Under the pieces are notes generated by a model that was not told where the DNA came from, ran no database searches, and saw nothing but the letters and a program-made list of their open reading frames with translations. The translations under genes were made by a program, and so were the position numbers. Shown here piece after piece: positions 9,583 through 17,647 of a DNA stretch of 64,000 nt. This stretch comes from Flavobacterium succinicans (GTDB lineage Bacteria > Bacteroidota > Bacteroidia > Flavobacteriales > Flavobacteriaceae). The stretch's first letter is position 1; each line of letters starts with the position of its first letter. The stretch lies in contig NZ_JMTM01000060.1 in NCBI RefSeq assembly GCF_001662485.1, forward strand, positions 62,001 through 126,000, read 5' to 3'.

Positions 9583-9698
9583 CGCAAACCCCTGAAGCAA
9601 ATTTTGTTACTTAACCTCTTTTTCATAAAAAACAAGCAGGACATTTCAATAATTGGCTACAAATAGTATAGCACTACATTTTTCAACTGATCGAATTA

Positions 9699-9767
9699 AT
9701 GTAAATTCTGTCAACCAACTGACTGAATTTACATTAATTCAGTCAATCAACTGACTGAATTTACATT
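9699..9767. promoter_or_regulatory. nested direct/inverted repeats upstream of the ATPase gene
   Basis: The 20-nt word CAACTGACTGAATTTACATT occurs exactly at 9716-9735 and 9748-9767. An inverted, nearly identical version lies at 9699-9713, and AATTCAGTC at 9737-9745 is a further inverted half. The set ends shortly before a TAnnTTTG box and the ATPase start, so it may be an operator or a set of alternate hairpins. Confidence 0.4.
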
Positions 9768-9775
9768 TTTTTAAT

Positions 9776-9783
9776 TATATTTG
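9776..9783 (+). promoter_or_regulatory. -7 promoter box TATATTTG of the DUF4143 ATPase gene
   Basis: TATATTTG fits the Bacteroidota TAnnTTTG consensus and lies 25 bp before the ATG at 9809. No clear TTG at -33 is seen. Confidence 0.5.
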
Positions 9784-9808
9784 CTTCTGAAATTTAAAAT
9801 CTCAGGCG

Positions 9809-10948
9809 ATGGAATTTTTAGAAAGAGGCATAGAATCCTTGTTTGCCAAAAAAGTGTTACCCAATAAAGTATTGTTATTATTAGGCGCAAGACGTGTGGG
9901 TAAAACGGCATTCATTAAAAATTATCTTTCTTCCATTCCAAAAACAGATTATTTGCAGTTAAATGGTGAAGATATTCAGGATGCAAATTTGTTGAAAGAA
10001 CGTTCCGTAAGCAATTACAGCCGTCTTTTGGCAAACACCAAATTGTTAGTCATTGATGAAGCTCAAAATATTCCCGAGATTGGTTTGATTTTAAAGTTGA
10101 TTGTGGATTCTATTGACAAAATAAAAGTTATTGCTACAGGCTCATCGGTTTTTGATTTGTCTAATAAATTAGGAGAACCTTTGGTGGGAAGAAAAAATAC
10201 AATTTATCTATTTCCGTTGGCTCAGATGGAATTTTCCAACTATGAAAATTTCAAAGAAACCACTCAAAAATTGGAAGAACGATTGCTTTTTGGCTCCTAT
10301 CCCGAACTCGAACAATACCCAGATTGGAATGACAAAATCAACTATTTGAAAGAAATACTCAATTCGTATTTATTGAAAGATATTTTGATTTACGAAGGGA
10401 TTAAGCAATCTAATAAAATTTTAGATCTATTAAAGTTAATCGCTTTTCAAGTAGGGCAAGAGGTCTCTTTGCAAGAATTAGCCCGACAATTAAGTATTTC
10501 TAAAAACACGGTAGAGAGTTATTTAGACTTACTTTCTAAAGTGTTTGTTATTTATAAAGTGCCTGGCTTTAGCAGAAATTTGCGAAAAGAAATCACCAAA
10601 TCCAACCGTTGGTATTTTTATGACAACGGGATTCGCAACGCTATAATTGCCAACTTTAGCCGATTAGAGGCTAGAACAGACGTAGGCGCCTTGTGGGAAA
10701 ATTATTTGGCTTCAGAGCGTATAAAAAATCAAAATTATACTCAAAAAACAGTGACCAATTATTTTTGGCGTACGTATGACCAACAAGAATTGGATTGGCT
10801 TGAAGAAGAAAATGGAAATTTGAAGGGCTATGAATTCAAATGGAACGAAAACAGAAAAGCTAAAATCCCTACAGCCTTCGCAAAAGCCTATCTTGATGCG
10901 AGTTTTGAAGTAATCAATAAACAGAATTATTTAGATTTTATAGTCTGA
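9809..10948 (+). CDS. AAA ATPase with DUF4143 C-terminal domain
   Basis: A 379-residue protein with a Walker A motif GARRVGKT at residues 26-33 and a Walker B LLVIDEAQ at 79-86, followed by sensor-like ATGSSVFDL. The C-terminal half has the winged-helix/nuclease-fold features of DUF4143 proteins (SISKNTVESYLDLLSKVFVIYKVPGFSRN, then LGALWENYLASERIK-type and GYEFKWNENRKAKIP segments). This family is very common in Bacteroidota and often horizontally mobile. Its cellular job is not settled; it is not proved to be a toxin or defence protein. It sits alone behind a repeat-rich upstream region, and its stop overlaps the convergent DUF1294 gene by 18 bp. Confidence 0.85.
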   Translation: MEFLERGIESLFAKKVLPNKVLLLLGARRVGKTAFIKNYLSSIPKTDYLQLNGEDIQDANLLKERSVSNYSRLLANTKLLVIDEAQNIPEIGLILKLIVDSIDKIKVIATGSSVFDLSNKLGEPLVGRKNTIYLFPLAQMEFSNYENFKETTQKLEERLLFGSYPELEQYPDWNDKINYLKEILNSYLLKDILIYEGIKQSNKILDLLKLIAFQVGQEVSLQELARQLSISKNTVESYLDLLSKVFVIYKVPGFSRNLRKEITKSNRWYFYDNGIRNAIIANFSRLEARTDVGALWENYLASERIKNQNYTQKTVTNYFWRTYDQQELDWLEEENGNLKGYEFKWNENRKAKIPTAFAKAYLDASFEVINKQNYLDFIV

Positions 10949-11203
10949 TGAAACAAAACAAATGGCCAAAATTTGCAATATCATTATCAACCAAAACTTC
11001 AAAAGATAACTAGTTTTACTTGTTTTATGTCTGAACAAAAGCATCGCTAATCCATTACCAACAGTTCCTCCGAAGAACACGAAGGTTAAAAGTGTTGTTT
11101 CGGGGATTCTTTGTTTATGACTTTTTGCTTGCTGTTTATCAAAAACAGTCAACAGAAAACCGATGACGTTCAGAATCAAAAAATAATACAATAAAATATC
11201 CAT
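10931..11203 (-). CDS. DUF1294 family small membrane protein
   Basis: A 90-residue protein starting at ATG 11203 (MDILLYYFL); the TTG seven codons upstream is less likely. It has about three hydrophobic segments and the conserved core FxLTVFDKQQAKSHKQRIPETTLL-FGGTVG-RHKTSK, the signature of DUF1294 membrane proteins. Function is unknown. It is transcribed divergently from tex, with only 55 bp between starts, and its 3' end overlaps that of the ATPase gene in convergent orientation, so it is squeezed between two unrelated genes. Confidence 0.8.
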   Translation of the reverse strand: MDILLYYFLILNVIGFLLTVFDKQQAKSHKQRIPETTLLTFVFFGGTVGNGLAMLLFRHKTSKTSYLLKFWLIMILQILAICFVSSDYKI

Positions 11204-11258
11204 TGCGATACATTTACGCTCCAAAGATATTATTTTAGCTGTCCGAAAAATTCAAAAA

Positions 11259-13382
11259 ATGACCAACCTACAATTCATCGCCCAAAAGGTAGCTACCGCA
11301 GCCATCAATATTCAAAACACCGTTCAATTATTACAAGAAGATTGTACGATTCCGTTTATTTCGCGTTACCGAAAAGACAAAACAGGCAATCTGGATGAAA
11401 CACAAATCGAACAAATTGCCAAACTCCAAAAAGAGTACGAGGCCATCCTGAAACGAAAAGAAGCCATCGTAAAATCCATCGAAGAGCAAAACGCTTTGAC
11501 GCCCGAATTGGATAAAAAAATCCAACAAAGTTTTGACCTACAAGACTTGGAGGATTTGTATTTGCCGTACAAAAAGAAAAAAAGAACCAAAGCCGATGTC
11601 GCTCGTGAAAACGGACTAGAACCTTTGGCCAAAATTATAATGGCACAGAAAAATGACGATGTCGATTTCTTGGCTACGCAATACTTAAACGACGCTATTG
11701 TCAATGAAGAAGCGGCTTTACAAGGCGCCCGAGAAATTATAGCCGAATGGATCAATGAAAATATTTATGTTCGTAAACAATTGCGTCGTTTGTACGAACG
11801 CAAAGCTAGCATCACCACCAAAGTAGTCAAAACGAAAAAAGACGAACAAGAAGCACAAAAATTCAACCAATATTTCGATTGGTCTGAACCGTTGACCAAA
11901 GCGCCTTCTCACCGTCTTTTGGCAATGCTGCGTGCCGAAAATGAAGGGTTCATTAAGTTCAAAATAGAAGCAGATATTGACGAAGCCTACGACCTAATCG
12001 ACGAATTGGTGTTGAAAGGTCAAAGCCCAAGTACCCCACACGTACAATTGGCCATTGAGGATTCTTATAAAAGATTGCTGCAACCTGCTATTGCCAACGA
12101 AACCTTGCAAGAAGCCAAAGCCAAAGCCGATGCCAATTCCATTCAGGTTTTCGCGAATAATTTAGGGCAATTATTATTGGCTCCACCTTTGGGCGAAAAA
12201 CGAATTTTAGCCATCGACCCTGGATTTCGTTCGGGCTGTAAAGTGGTTTGTTTGGACGAAAAAGGCGATTTGCTCTACAACGAAACCATCTATCCGCACG
12301 CCCCTCAAAATGAAACGGCGATGGCGATGAAAAAAATCAAATCGATGGTGAATTCTTATAAAATTGACGCCATTTCTATAGGGAACGGAACCGCCTCGAG
12401 AGAAACCGAATTCTTCATCAAGAAAATCGCTTTCGATAAGCCTCTTCAAGTATTTATTGTTTCGGAGGCAGGAGCTTCGGTGTATTCCGCTTCCAAAATT
12501 GCCCGTGAAGAATTCCCCAATTACGACGTCACCGTTCGTGGTTCGGTTTCTATCGGACGTCGTTTATCGGATCCTTTGGCCGAATTGGTAAAAATCGACC
12601 CAAAAGCTATTGGTGTAGGACAATACCAACACGATGTGGACCAAACCAAACTCAAAGAAGAATTGGATGCAACGGTAATTCGTTGCGTGAATTCGGTGGG
12701 GATTAACATCAATACCGCTAGCAAACATTTGTTGAGTTATGTGAGTGGTATTGGAGAAAAGCTGGCCGAAAATATAGTGACGTATCGTTCTGAAAATGGT
12801 CCTTTTGACGATAGAAAACAACTCAAAAAAGTACCGCGTTTGGGAGATAAAGCCTTCCAACAAGGCGCAGCATTTATCCGAATTGCCAATGGTAAAAATC
12901 CATTAGACAATTCTGCAGTACATCCCGAAGCTTATGCCATAGTAGAAAAAATGGCCAAAGATTTAAAAACTTCCGTTACTGATTTGATTGCCAACAAAGA
13001 AAAAATTGCCCTCATCAAACCCGAAAACTACGTAACACCCGAAATTGGGATTTTGGGTATCAAAGACATCCTCAAAGAGCTCGAAAAACCAGGATTAGAC
13101 CCAAGAAAATCGGCCAAAATCTTTGAATTCGACCCTAATGTCAAATCCATTAAAGATTTGAAAACCGGAATGATTTTGCCGGGAATCGTAAACAACATCA
13201 CCAATTTTGGTTGTTTTGTCGACATCGGAATCAAAGAAAGCGGCTTAGTACACATTTCCCAACTCAAAGCTGGTTTTGTGAGCGATGTCAACGAAGTGGT
13301 CAAACTCCACCAACACGTTGAAGTAAAAGTAACCGAAGTTGATGAAGACAGAAAACGTATTCAGTTGACGATGGTTATTTAA
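11259..13382 (+). CDS. tex: Tex-family RNA-binding transcription accessory protein
   Basis: A 707-residue protein with the usual Tex layout: N-terminal helical region, a YqgF/RNase H-like domain (LAIDPGFRSGCKVVCLDEKG), helix-hairpin-helix repeats (VGININTASKHLLSYVSGIGEKLAENIV and KKVPRLGDKAFQQGAAF), and a C-terminal S1 RNA-binding domain (GMILPGIVNNITNFGCFVDIG). Length is a little short of the usual 720-780 but all domains are present. Tex binds nucleic acids and acts on transcription in other bacteria. The last ~16 codons and the following 31 nt occur again, in a diverged form, at 17045-17115, so this gene's 3' end has a complicated history. Confidence 0.93.
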   Translation: MTNLQFIAQKVATAAINIQNTVQLLQEDCTIPFISRYRKDKTGNLDETQIEQIAKLQKEYEAILKRKEAIVKSIEEQNALTPELDKKIQQSFDLQDLEDLYLPYKKKKRTKADVARENGLEPLAKIIMAQKNDDVDFLATQYLNDAIVNEEAALQGAREIIAEWINENIYVRKQLRRLYERKASITTKVVKTKKDEQEAQKFNQYFDWSEPLTKAPSHRLLAMLRAENEGFIKFKIEADIDEAYDLIDELVLKGQSPSTPHVQLAIEDSYKRLLQPAIANETLQEAKAKADANSIQVFANNLGQLLLAPPLGEKRILAIDPGFRSGCKVVCLDEKGDLLYNETIYPHAPQNETAMAMKKIKSMVNSYKIDAISIGNGTASRETEFFIKKIAFDKPLQVFIVSEAGASVYSASKIAREEFPNYDVTVRGSVSIGRRLSDPLAELVKIDPKAIGVGQYQHDVDQTKLKEELDATVIRCVNSVGININTASKHLLSYVSGIGEKLAENIVTYRSENGPFDDRKQLKKVPRLGDKAFQQGAAFIRIANGKNPLDNSAVHPEAYAIVEKMAKDLKTSVTDLIANKEKIALIKPENYVTPEIGILGIKDILKELEKPGLDPRKSAKIFEFDPNVKSIKDLKTGMILPGIVNNITNFGCFVDIGIKESGLVHISQLKAGFVSDVNEVVKLHQHVEVKVTEVDEDRKRIQLTMVI

Positions 13383-13401
13383 AAGTGAAAATCTCAAAAA
13401 A

Positions 13402-13460
13402 AAAATCCAAATTCCAAAATACTTCAACAAGCTCAGTATGACATTGGAATTTGGGATTTT
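13402..13460 (+). terminator. hairpin downstream of tex
   Basis: AAAATCCAAATTCCAA (13402-13417) pairs with TTGGAATTTGGGATTTT (13444-13460) with one bulge. The loop includes CTTCAACAAGCTCAGTATGA, close to a short dispersed word common in bacterial intergenic repeats. It lies 20 bp after the tex stop and probably ends tex transcription. Confidence 0.6.
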
Positions 13461-13539
13461 ACATATTGAAATTTAAAGAAACATTTTCTTTAATAAACTT
13501 CTTGGTTACTTCTCCTTCTTCAGTAGTAAGTTTTACAAT
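13459..13539 (-). pseudogene. possible remnant of a T9SS C-terminal sorting domain
   Basis: Read on the minus strand, 26 codons between stops spell IVKLTTEEGEVTKKFIKE plus a short tail. The pattern (I/V)(V/I)K(L/V)TT(E)xGxxTKKxIKx is what the last strands of a T9SS type A sorting domain look like. There is no start and no upstream domain, so if the reading is right this is the tail of a lost secreted protein. The short length makes the match tentative. The rest of the gap 13540-13656 shows nothing else. Confidence 0.35.
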
Positions 13540-13656
13540 TTAAACATGGTTCGTTTTGTTTTTATTATCTTTTGTAAATTTCATTTTTTTCATTCTATAA
13601 TTGCTTTTTTAGAAGTAATTAAGCCTTCGTTTTGCAAATAGTATTAAATCAGTATA

Positions 13657-13689
13657 AAAAAGCAAACCACCCTAAGGTGGCTTGCTTTT
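13657..13689 (-). terminator. intrinsic terminator of the delta-60 repeat protein gene
   Basis: AAAAGCAAACCACC against GGTGGCTTGCTTTT with a TAA-containing loop (CCACC 13667-13671, GGTGG 13676-13680). T and A runs flank both sides, so it can act on the minus strand 30 bp past the stop codon. Confidence 0.7.
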
Positions 13690-13718
13690 ACATGAAGTAA
13701 CTATTTTTTATAGTTACT

Positions 13719-16700
13719 CTATTGTTTAATTAATCGAACAGTTTTAGTTTGATTAGTTTCGTTAGTTATTATTAAGAAATACACACCCGAATTATAATTA
13801 GTTAAATCTATTTGAGATGTCCCTAAATTAATTTCACTAGATTTCAATTGTTTTCCTATGATGTCAAAAAGTTCCAACGAAGCATTTTGATCAATTTCGA
13901 TATTAAAAATAGCGTCAGATGGGTTAGGGTAAACCACTAATTTTGTAGTTACATCAAAATTACCTGTTGATAAAACAGCATTTACAGCCGTTACCATAGC
14001 TTGAACTTCTGCAACAGTAGCAGGAGAAGCAAACAACGCTGGATTAGCATCAATATACGCTTGGTATGCCGCTTCGTTAGCCGCTACAATGTCTGTGATA
14101 GCGGGTAAAATTTGACCTAACTGCGCCGTAGTTACTGTAGATGTTACTGTATTTGGAGCATCACCTTCATTACCAATTTGAGTAAGAACAGCAGTAGATG
14201 CAGCTTGAGCAACAACTTCTGCATTTACAGCCGTTACCATAGCTTGTACTTCTGCAACAGTAGCAGGAGAAGCAAACAACGCTGGATTAGCATCAATATA
14301 TGCTTGGTATGCCGCTTCGTTAGCCGCTACAATGTCTGTGATAGCGGGTAAAATTTGACCTAACTGCGCCGTAGTTACTGCAGATGTTACTGTATTTGGA
14401 GCATCACCTTCATTACCAATTTGAGTAAGAACAGCAGTAGATGCAGCTTGAGCAACAACTTCTGCATTTACAGCCGTTACCATAGCTTGAACTTCTGCAA
14501 CAGTAGCAGGAGAAGCAAACAACGCTGGATTAGCATCAATATACGCTTGGTATGCCGCTTCGTTAGCCGCTACAATGTCTGTGATAGCGGGTAAAATTTG
14601 ACCTAACTGCGCTGTAGTTACGGTAGATATTACTTTATTTGGAGCGTCACCTTCTTTACCAATTTGAGTAAGAATAGCAGTATTAGATATGCTTGCTTCA
14701 GTGTGTAATTTAATTAAATAAGCGGAGCTAGTATCTCCTTTATAAGTAGTGAAATTTCCTCCTACAAGTATTTTACCGTCAGAAAGTTCTTGGATAGAAA
14801 AAACAGCATCATTGAAACCTGTCCCGTTTATAAAAGCAATATCTTTGGTACCATCAGTATTTAAACAAACAATTCTGTTTTCGGTACCGCCGTAGTAGGT
14901 GCCGAACTGTCCGCCTACAAGTATTTTCCCATTGGCTTGTTGTTTTGTTGTGAGTACACCGGTAGTAAAGTTTATTACATTGTTAAAAGTAGTGTCTTTA
15001 CTACCATCGGTATTTAAACGAATAATTCTGTTTTCGGAAACTCCGTTGTAGGTACCGAACTGTCCGCCTACAAGTATTTTCCCATTGGCTTGTACTTCAA
15101 TTGTGGCAATATACCAATCAAATCCTGAACCTATATTAAATAAAGGATCTATTGTGCCATCGGCATTCAAACGGATAATATTGGGTGAATAAGTTCCGTT
15201 GTACCAATAGAAATTTCCACCTACAAGAATTTTTCCATCCGTTTGTTGTGCCATGGTATACACATCACTATTAAAACCTGTACCTGTGTTAAATGAAGTA
15301 TCTTTAGTACCATCGGCATTTAAAAGAATTAATTTATTTGCGGTAACACCTAGATAATTGGTAAAGGTACCACCTACCAAAATTTTACCATTGTCTAGTA
15401 TTTTGACAGATCTTACAGAAGCATTAAAACCAGTTCCTATATCAAAACTAGCATCTTTTGTACCATCGGTATTCAAACGAATCAGGTAATTCTGAGCAAC
15501 TCCTTTGTAGGTTGTAAAATTTCCTCCCACTATAATTTTTCCATCGGTTTGTTTTTTGATGGTGTATACGGTACCATCAAAGCCTGTTCCGGTGTTAAAG
15601 TTAGTATCTTTACTACCATCAGTATTTAATCGAATGATTCTGTTTTCGGTACTTCCTTTAAAAGAAGTAAAAAGACCTCCTACTAGTATTTTCCCATCAG
15701 TTTGTTCTTCGGTTGTTCTAATGATATTATCAAACTGACCGTTATTAAAAGTAGTGTCATTTGTACCATCGGTGTTTAAACGTATGATTCTTTTTTCAGC
15801 CACACCATTATATGATGTAAATCCTCCACTAGCTAAGATTTTACCATCAGTTTGTAGTTCTATTGAGTTAACACTATTACCAAACCCTGTTCCTGAAGTA
15901 AAAGAAGTATCTTTGCTTCCATCGGTATTCAAACGGATGATGCTTTTTTCAGTAATTCCTTGATAGTTAGTGAATAATCCACCTACAAGTATTTTACTAT
16001 TGGCTTGTAGGGCTATGTCATAAACATAGCCATCAAACCCTGTTCCTGTAGTAAAAGAAGTATCTTTGCTTCCATCACTATTCAAACGGATGATATTGTT
16101 TTCAGTAACTCCATTGTAGGTAGTGAAATTCCCGCCTACTAGTATTTTACCATCGGTTTGTGGAAATATTTTGTAAACCTTGTCAGTATACGCAGCATTT
16201 GTAAACCCAGCGCCTATATTAAAAGTTGTATCTTTGGTGCCGTCGCTGTTTAAACGGATGATTCCATTTTCGGTAATTTCGTTATAGGTAGAGAAATAAC
16301 CACCTACTAGTATTTTACCATTAGCTTGTAGTGCTATATTATGAACTACATTACCAAACCCTGTTCCAGTAGTAAAAGAAGTGTCTTTGCTTCCATCACT
16401 ATTCAAACGGATTATTCTGTTTGCTGTTACCCCGTTGTAGTTATTAAAATTCCCTCCTACTAGTATTTTACCATCGGTTTGTTGTTCTATAGAAAAAACT
16501 ATGAAATCAAACCCTGTTCCTATATTAAAAGTAGTGTCTTTGCTACCATCATTATTCAGGCGGATGATATAGTTTTGAGTAACGCCTTTATAGGTAGTGA
16601 AAAATCCACCTACAAGTATTTTCCCATCGGCTTGTATTTTAGTAGTTCGTACTTCGTTATTAAACCCTGTACCTGTGTCAAAAGAAGTGTCGATGGTACC

Positions 16701-16919
16701 ATTGGTATTTAAACGAATAATCTTATTTACAGAAACACCGTTGTAGGTAGTAAAAGCTCCACCAACTATTATTTTTCCATCGGCTTGTATTTTAGTAGTT
16801 CGTACTTCGCCATTAAAACCCGTTCCTGGAACTCCATAGCTTTGCGCAATATCGCCAGCCGTTTGTGAGTGTGTTGCCATAGTGACTAAGGCCAAAAAAA
16901 AAAGTAAAAGTTTTTTCAT
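13719..16919 (-). CDS. secreted delta-60 repeat protein with T9SS sorting domain
   Basis: A 1066-residue secreted protein. ATG 16919 gives a clean signal peptide (MKKLLLFFLALVTMATHS); the TTG ten codons upstream is rejected. The body holds fourteen ~50-residue delta-60 repeats, each with a (D/N)GKILVGG core and an RLNxDGxxDxxF end; these probably form a beta-propeller-like surface. Then come three nearly identical 81-residue helical repeats (AYQAYIDANPALFASP in each) and a T9SS type A C-terminal sorting domain (LVVYPNPSDAIFNIE to the end), so it should cross the outer membrane by type IX secretion and be surface-attached or released. It is convergent with tex and lies between the two copies of the tex 3' end. 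The ligand is unknown. Confidence 0.88.
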   Translation of the reverse strand: MKKLLLFFLALVTMATHSQTAGDIAQSYGVPGTGFNGEVRTTKIQADGKIIVGGAFTTYNGVSVNKIIRLNTNGTIDTSFDTGTGFNNEVRTTKIQADGKILVGGFFTTYKGVTQNYIIRLNNDGSKDTTFNIGTGFDFIVFSIEQQTDGKILVGGNFNNYNGVTANRIIRLNSDGSKDTSFTTGTGFGNVVHNIALQANGKILVGGYFSTYNEITENGIIRLNSDGTKDTTFNIGAGFTNAAYTDKVYKIFPQTDGKILVGGNFTTYNGVTENNIIRLNSDGSKDTSFTTGTGFDGYVYDIALQANSKILVGGLFTNYQGITEKSIIRLNTDGSKDTSFTSGTGFGNSVNSIELQTDGKILASGGFTSYNGVAEKRIIRLNTDGTNDTTFNNGQFDNIIRTTEEQTDGKILVGGLFTSFKGSTENRIIRLNTDGSKDTNFNTGTGFDGTVYTIKKQTDGKIIVGGNFTTYKGVAQNYLIRLNTDGTKDASFDIGTGFNASVRSVKILDNGKILVGGTFTNYLGVTANKLILLNADGTKDTSFNTGTGFNSDVYTMAQQTDGKILVGGNFYWYNGTYSPNIIRLNADGTIDPLFNIGSGFDWYIATIEVQANGKILVGGQFGTYNGVSENRIIRLNTDGSKDTTFNNVINFTTGVLTTKQQANGKILVGGQFGTYYGGTENRIVCLNTDGTKDIAFINGTGFNDAVFSIQELSDGKILVGGNFTTYKGDTSSAYLIKLHTEASISNTAILTQIGKEGDAPNKVISTVTTAQLGQILPAITDIVAANEAAYQAYIDANPALFASPATVAEVQAMVTAVNAEVVAQAASTAVLTQIGNEGDAPNTVTSAVTTAQLGQILPAITDIVAANEAAYQAYIDANPALFASPATVAEVQAMVTAVNAEVVAQAASTAVLTQIGNEGDAPNTVTSTVTTAQLGQILPAITDIVAANEAAYQAYIDANPALFASPATVAEVQAMVTAVNAVLSTGNFDVTTKLVVYPNPSDAIFNIEIDQNASLELFDIIGKQLKSSEINLGTSQIDLTNYNSGVYFLIITNETNQTKTVRLIKQ
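13978..14706 (-). repeat. three 243-bp in-frame tandem repeats inside the T9SS protein gene
   Basis: The phase marker GCATTTACAGCCG occurs at 13978, 14221 and 14464, exactly 243 bp apart. The units differ at only a few bases, so each encodes almost the same 81-residue module. The high identity at DNA level points to recent expansion or gene conversion. The last copy (nearest the delta-60 part) is the most diverged at its N-terminal edge. Confidence 0.9.
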
Positions 16920-17044
16920 ATTAAAGTTAAAATTTTCACAAAAATGCAATTAATTTTTTGAAAGTTTTTGATAATGTTGTGAATAAATTGAAAAGTTTTA
17001 AAAAGTATATTTTAAAATATCAGTAACTTATTTTAAACAAAAGA

Positions 17045-17115
17045 GTTGAAGTAGACGAAGCCCGAAAAAGGAATCAGTTGACGTTGGTTATTTAAAAGTG
17101 AAAATCTCAAAAAAA
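17045..17115 (+). pseudogene. second, diverged copy of the tex 3' end
   Basis: Codons from 17045 to the TAA at 17093-17095 read VEVDEARKRNQLTLVI, aligned with TEVDEDRKRIQLTMVI at the end of tex. Several differences are at third codon positions (GTT/GTA, GAT/GAC, CGT/AGG), so this is a diverged allele rather than a fresh copy. The identity continues past the stop: from 17085 to 17115, 31 nt match 13372-13402 exactly. Upstream of 17045 the tex similarity fades. The fragment cannot be expressed as a gene. Confidence 0.8.
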
Positions 17116-17213
17116 ATAAATTCCAAATTCCAAGAGGTCATCCTGAGCACAGTCGAAGGGCAAATTCCAAGGAGTTTCTTGAAGCCTTTCCACTGGAAAA
17201 TGCATAAATAACC

Positions 17214-17244
17214 AAAGCCCGACAAGAAGAGTTTGTCGGGCTTT
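17214..17244. terminator. intrinsic terminator-type hairpin without an obvious gene
   Basis: AAAGCCCGACAA (17214-17225) pairs perfectly with TTGTCGGGCTTT (17233-17244). No intact gene ends directly before it on either strand; it may belong to a lost gene or to the DUF1016 remnant. The surrounding stretch 17116-17367 holds GTCATCCTGAGC-type intergenic repeat words and nothing coding. Confidence 0.6.
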
Positions 17245-17367
17245 GTTTATAAATAGCTTTGGTGACTATAGAGCTTAATTACTATTCTAATGCTGAGTTT
17301 CATTGCAATCTTATTCTCCTTTGCTCAGTTTTTCAATCTCTTTTTTTAGTTCCATTCTATTTATGAT

Positions 17368-17619
17368 TTATGAAATTGCGTCCGCAGTGCGGGCGCAATT
17401 GGAAACGTTCTTCAAAATATCTCTTGTCCAAGCCAATTCTACTGTTTTTGAAGTGTAAAACAATGCCTCGTCATCAGTAGTGGTTTTACTCATTATCAAT
17501 AAATTATGTTTCCAAGGTAAAAGTGCGACGCTGTGTCGCAGTTTTTCATCTGAGTCTTTATAGCGGTCATAAAACTTTTTCATATCCCAAAGATTTCTGG
17601 GAGAAAGGCCTGTTATTAG
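17368..17619 (-). pseudogene. truncated DUF1016 (YhcG/PDDEXK nuclease) N-terminal fragment
   Basis: The minus frame is open from 17619 to 17368 and reads LITGLSPRNLWDMKKFYDRYK and, further on, LLPWKHNLLIMSKTTTDDEALFYTSKTVE, which is the typical DUF1016 N-terminal domain (SPRNLWxMKxFY, LPWxHNxxL, FYxxKTxE). Full YhcG proteins are about 340 residues; here about 60 family residues remain, the true N-terminus is missing and the end runs into unrelated GC-rich sequence. The ATG at 17583 gives a 71-residue frame but not a working domain. It is a remnant of a gene often seen in restriction and defence loci. Confidence 0.75.
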
Positions 17620-17647
17620 TTATTAAAATTAAGTATTTTGCAAGAAA

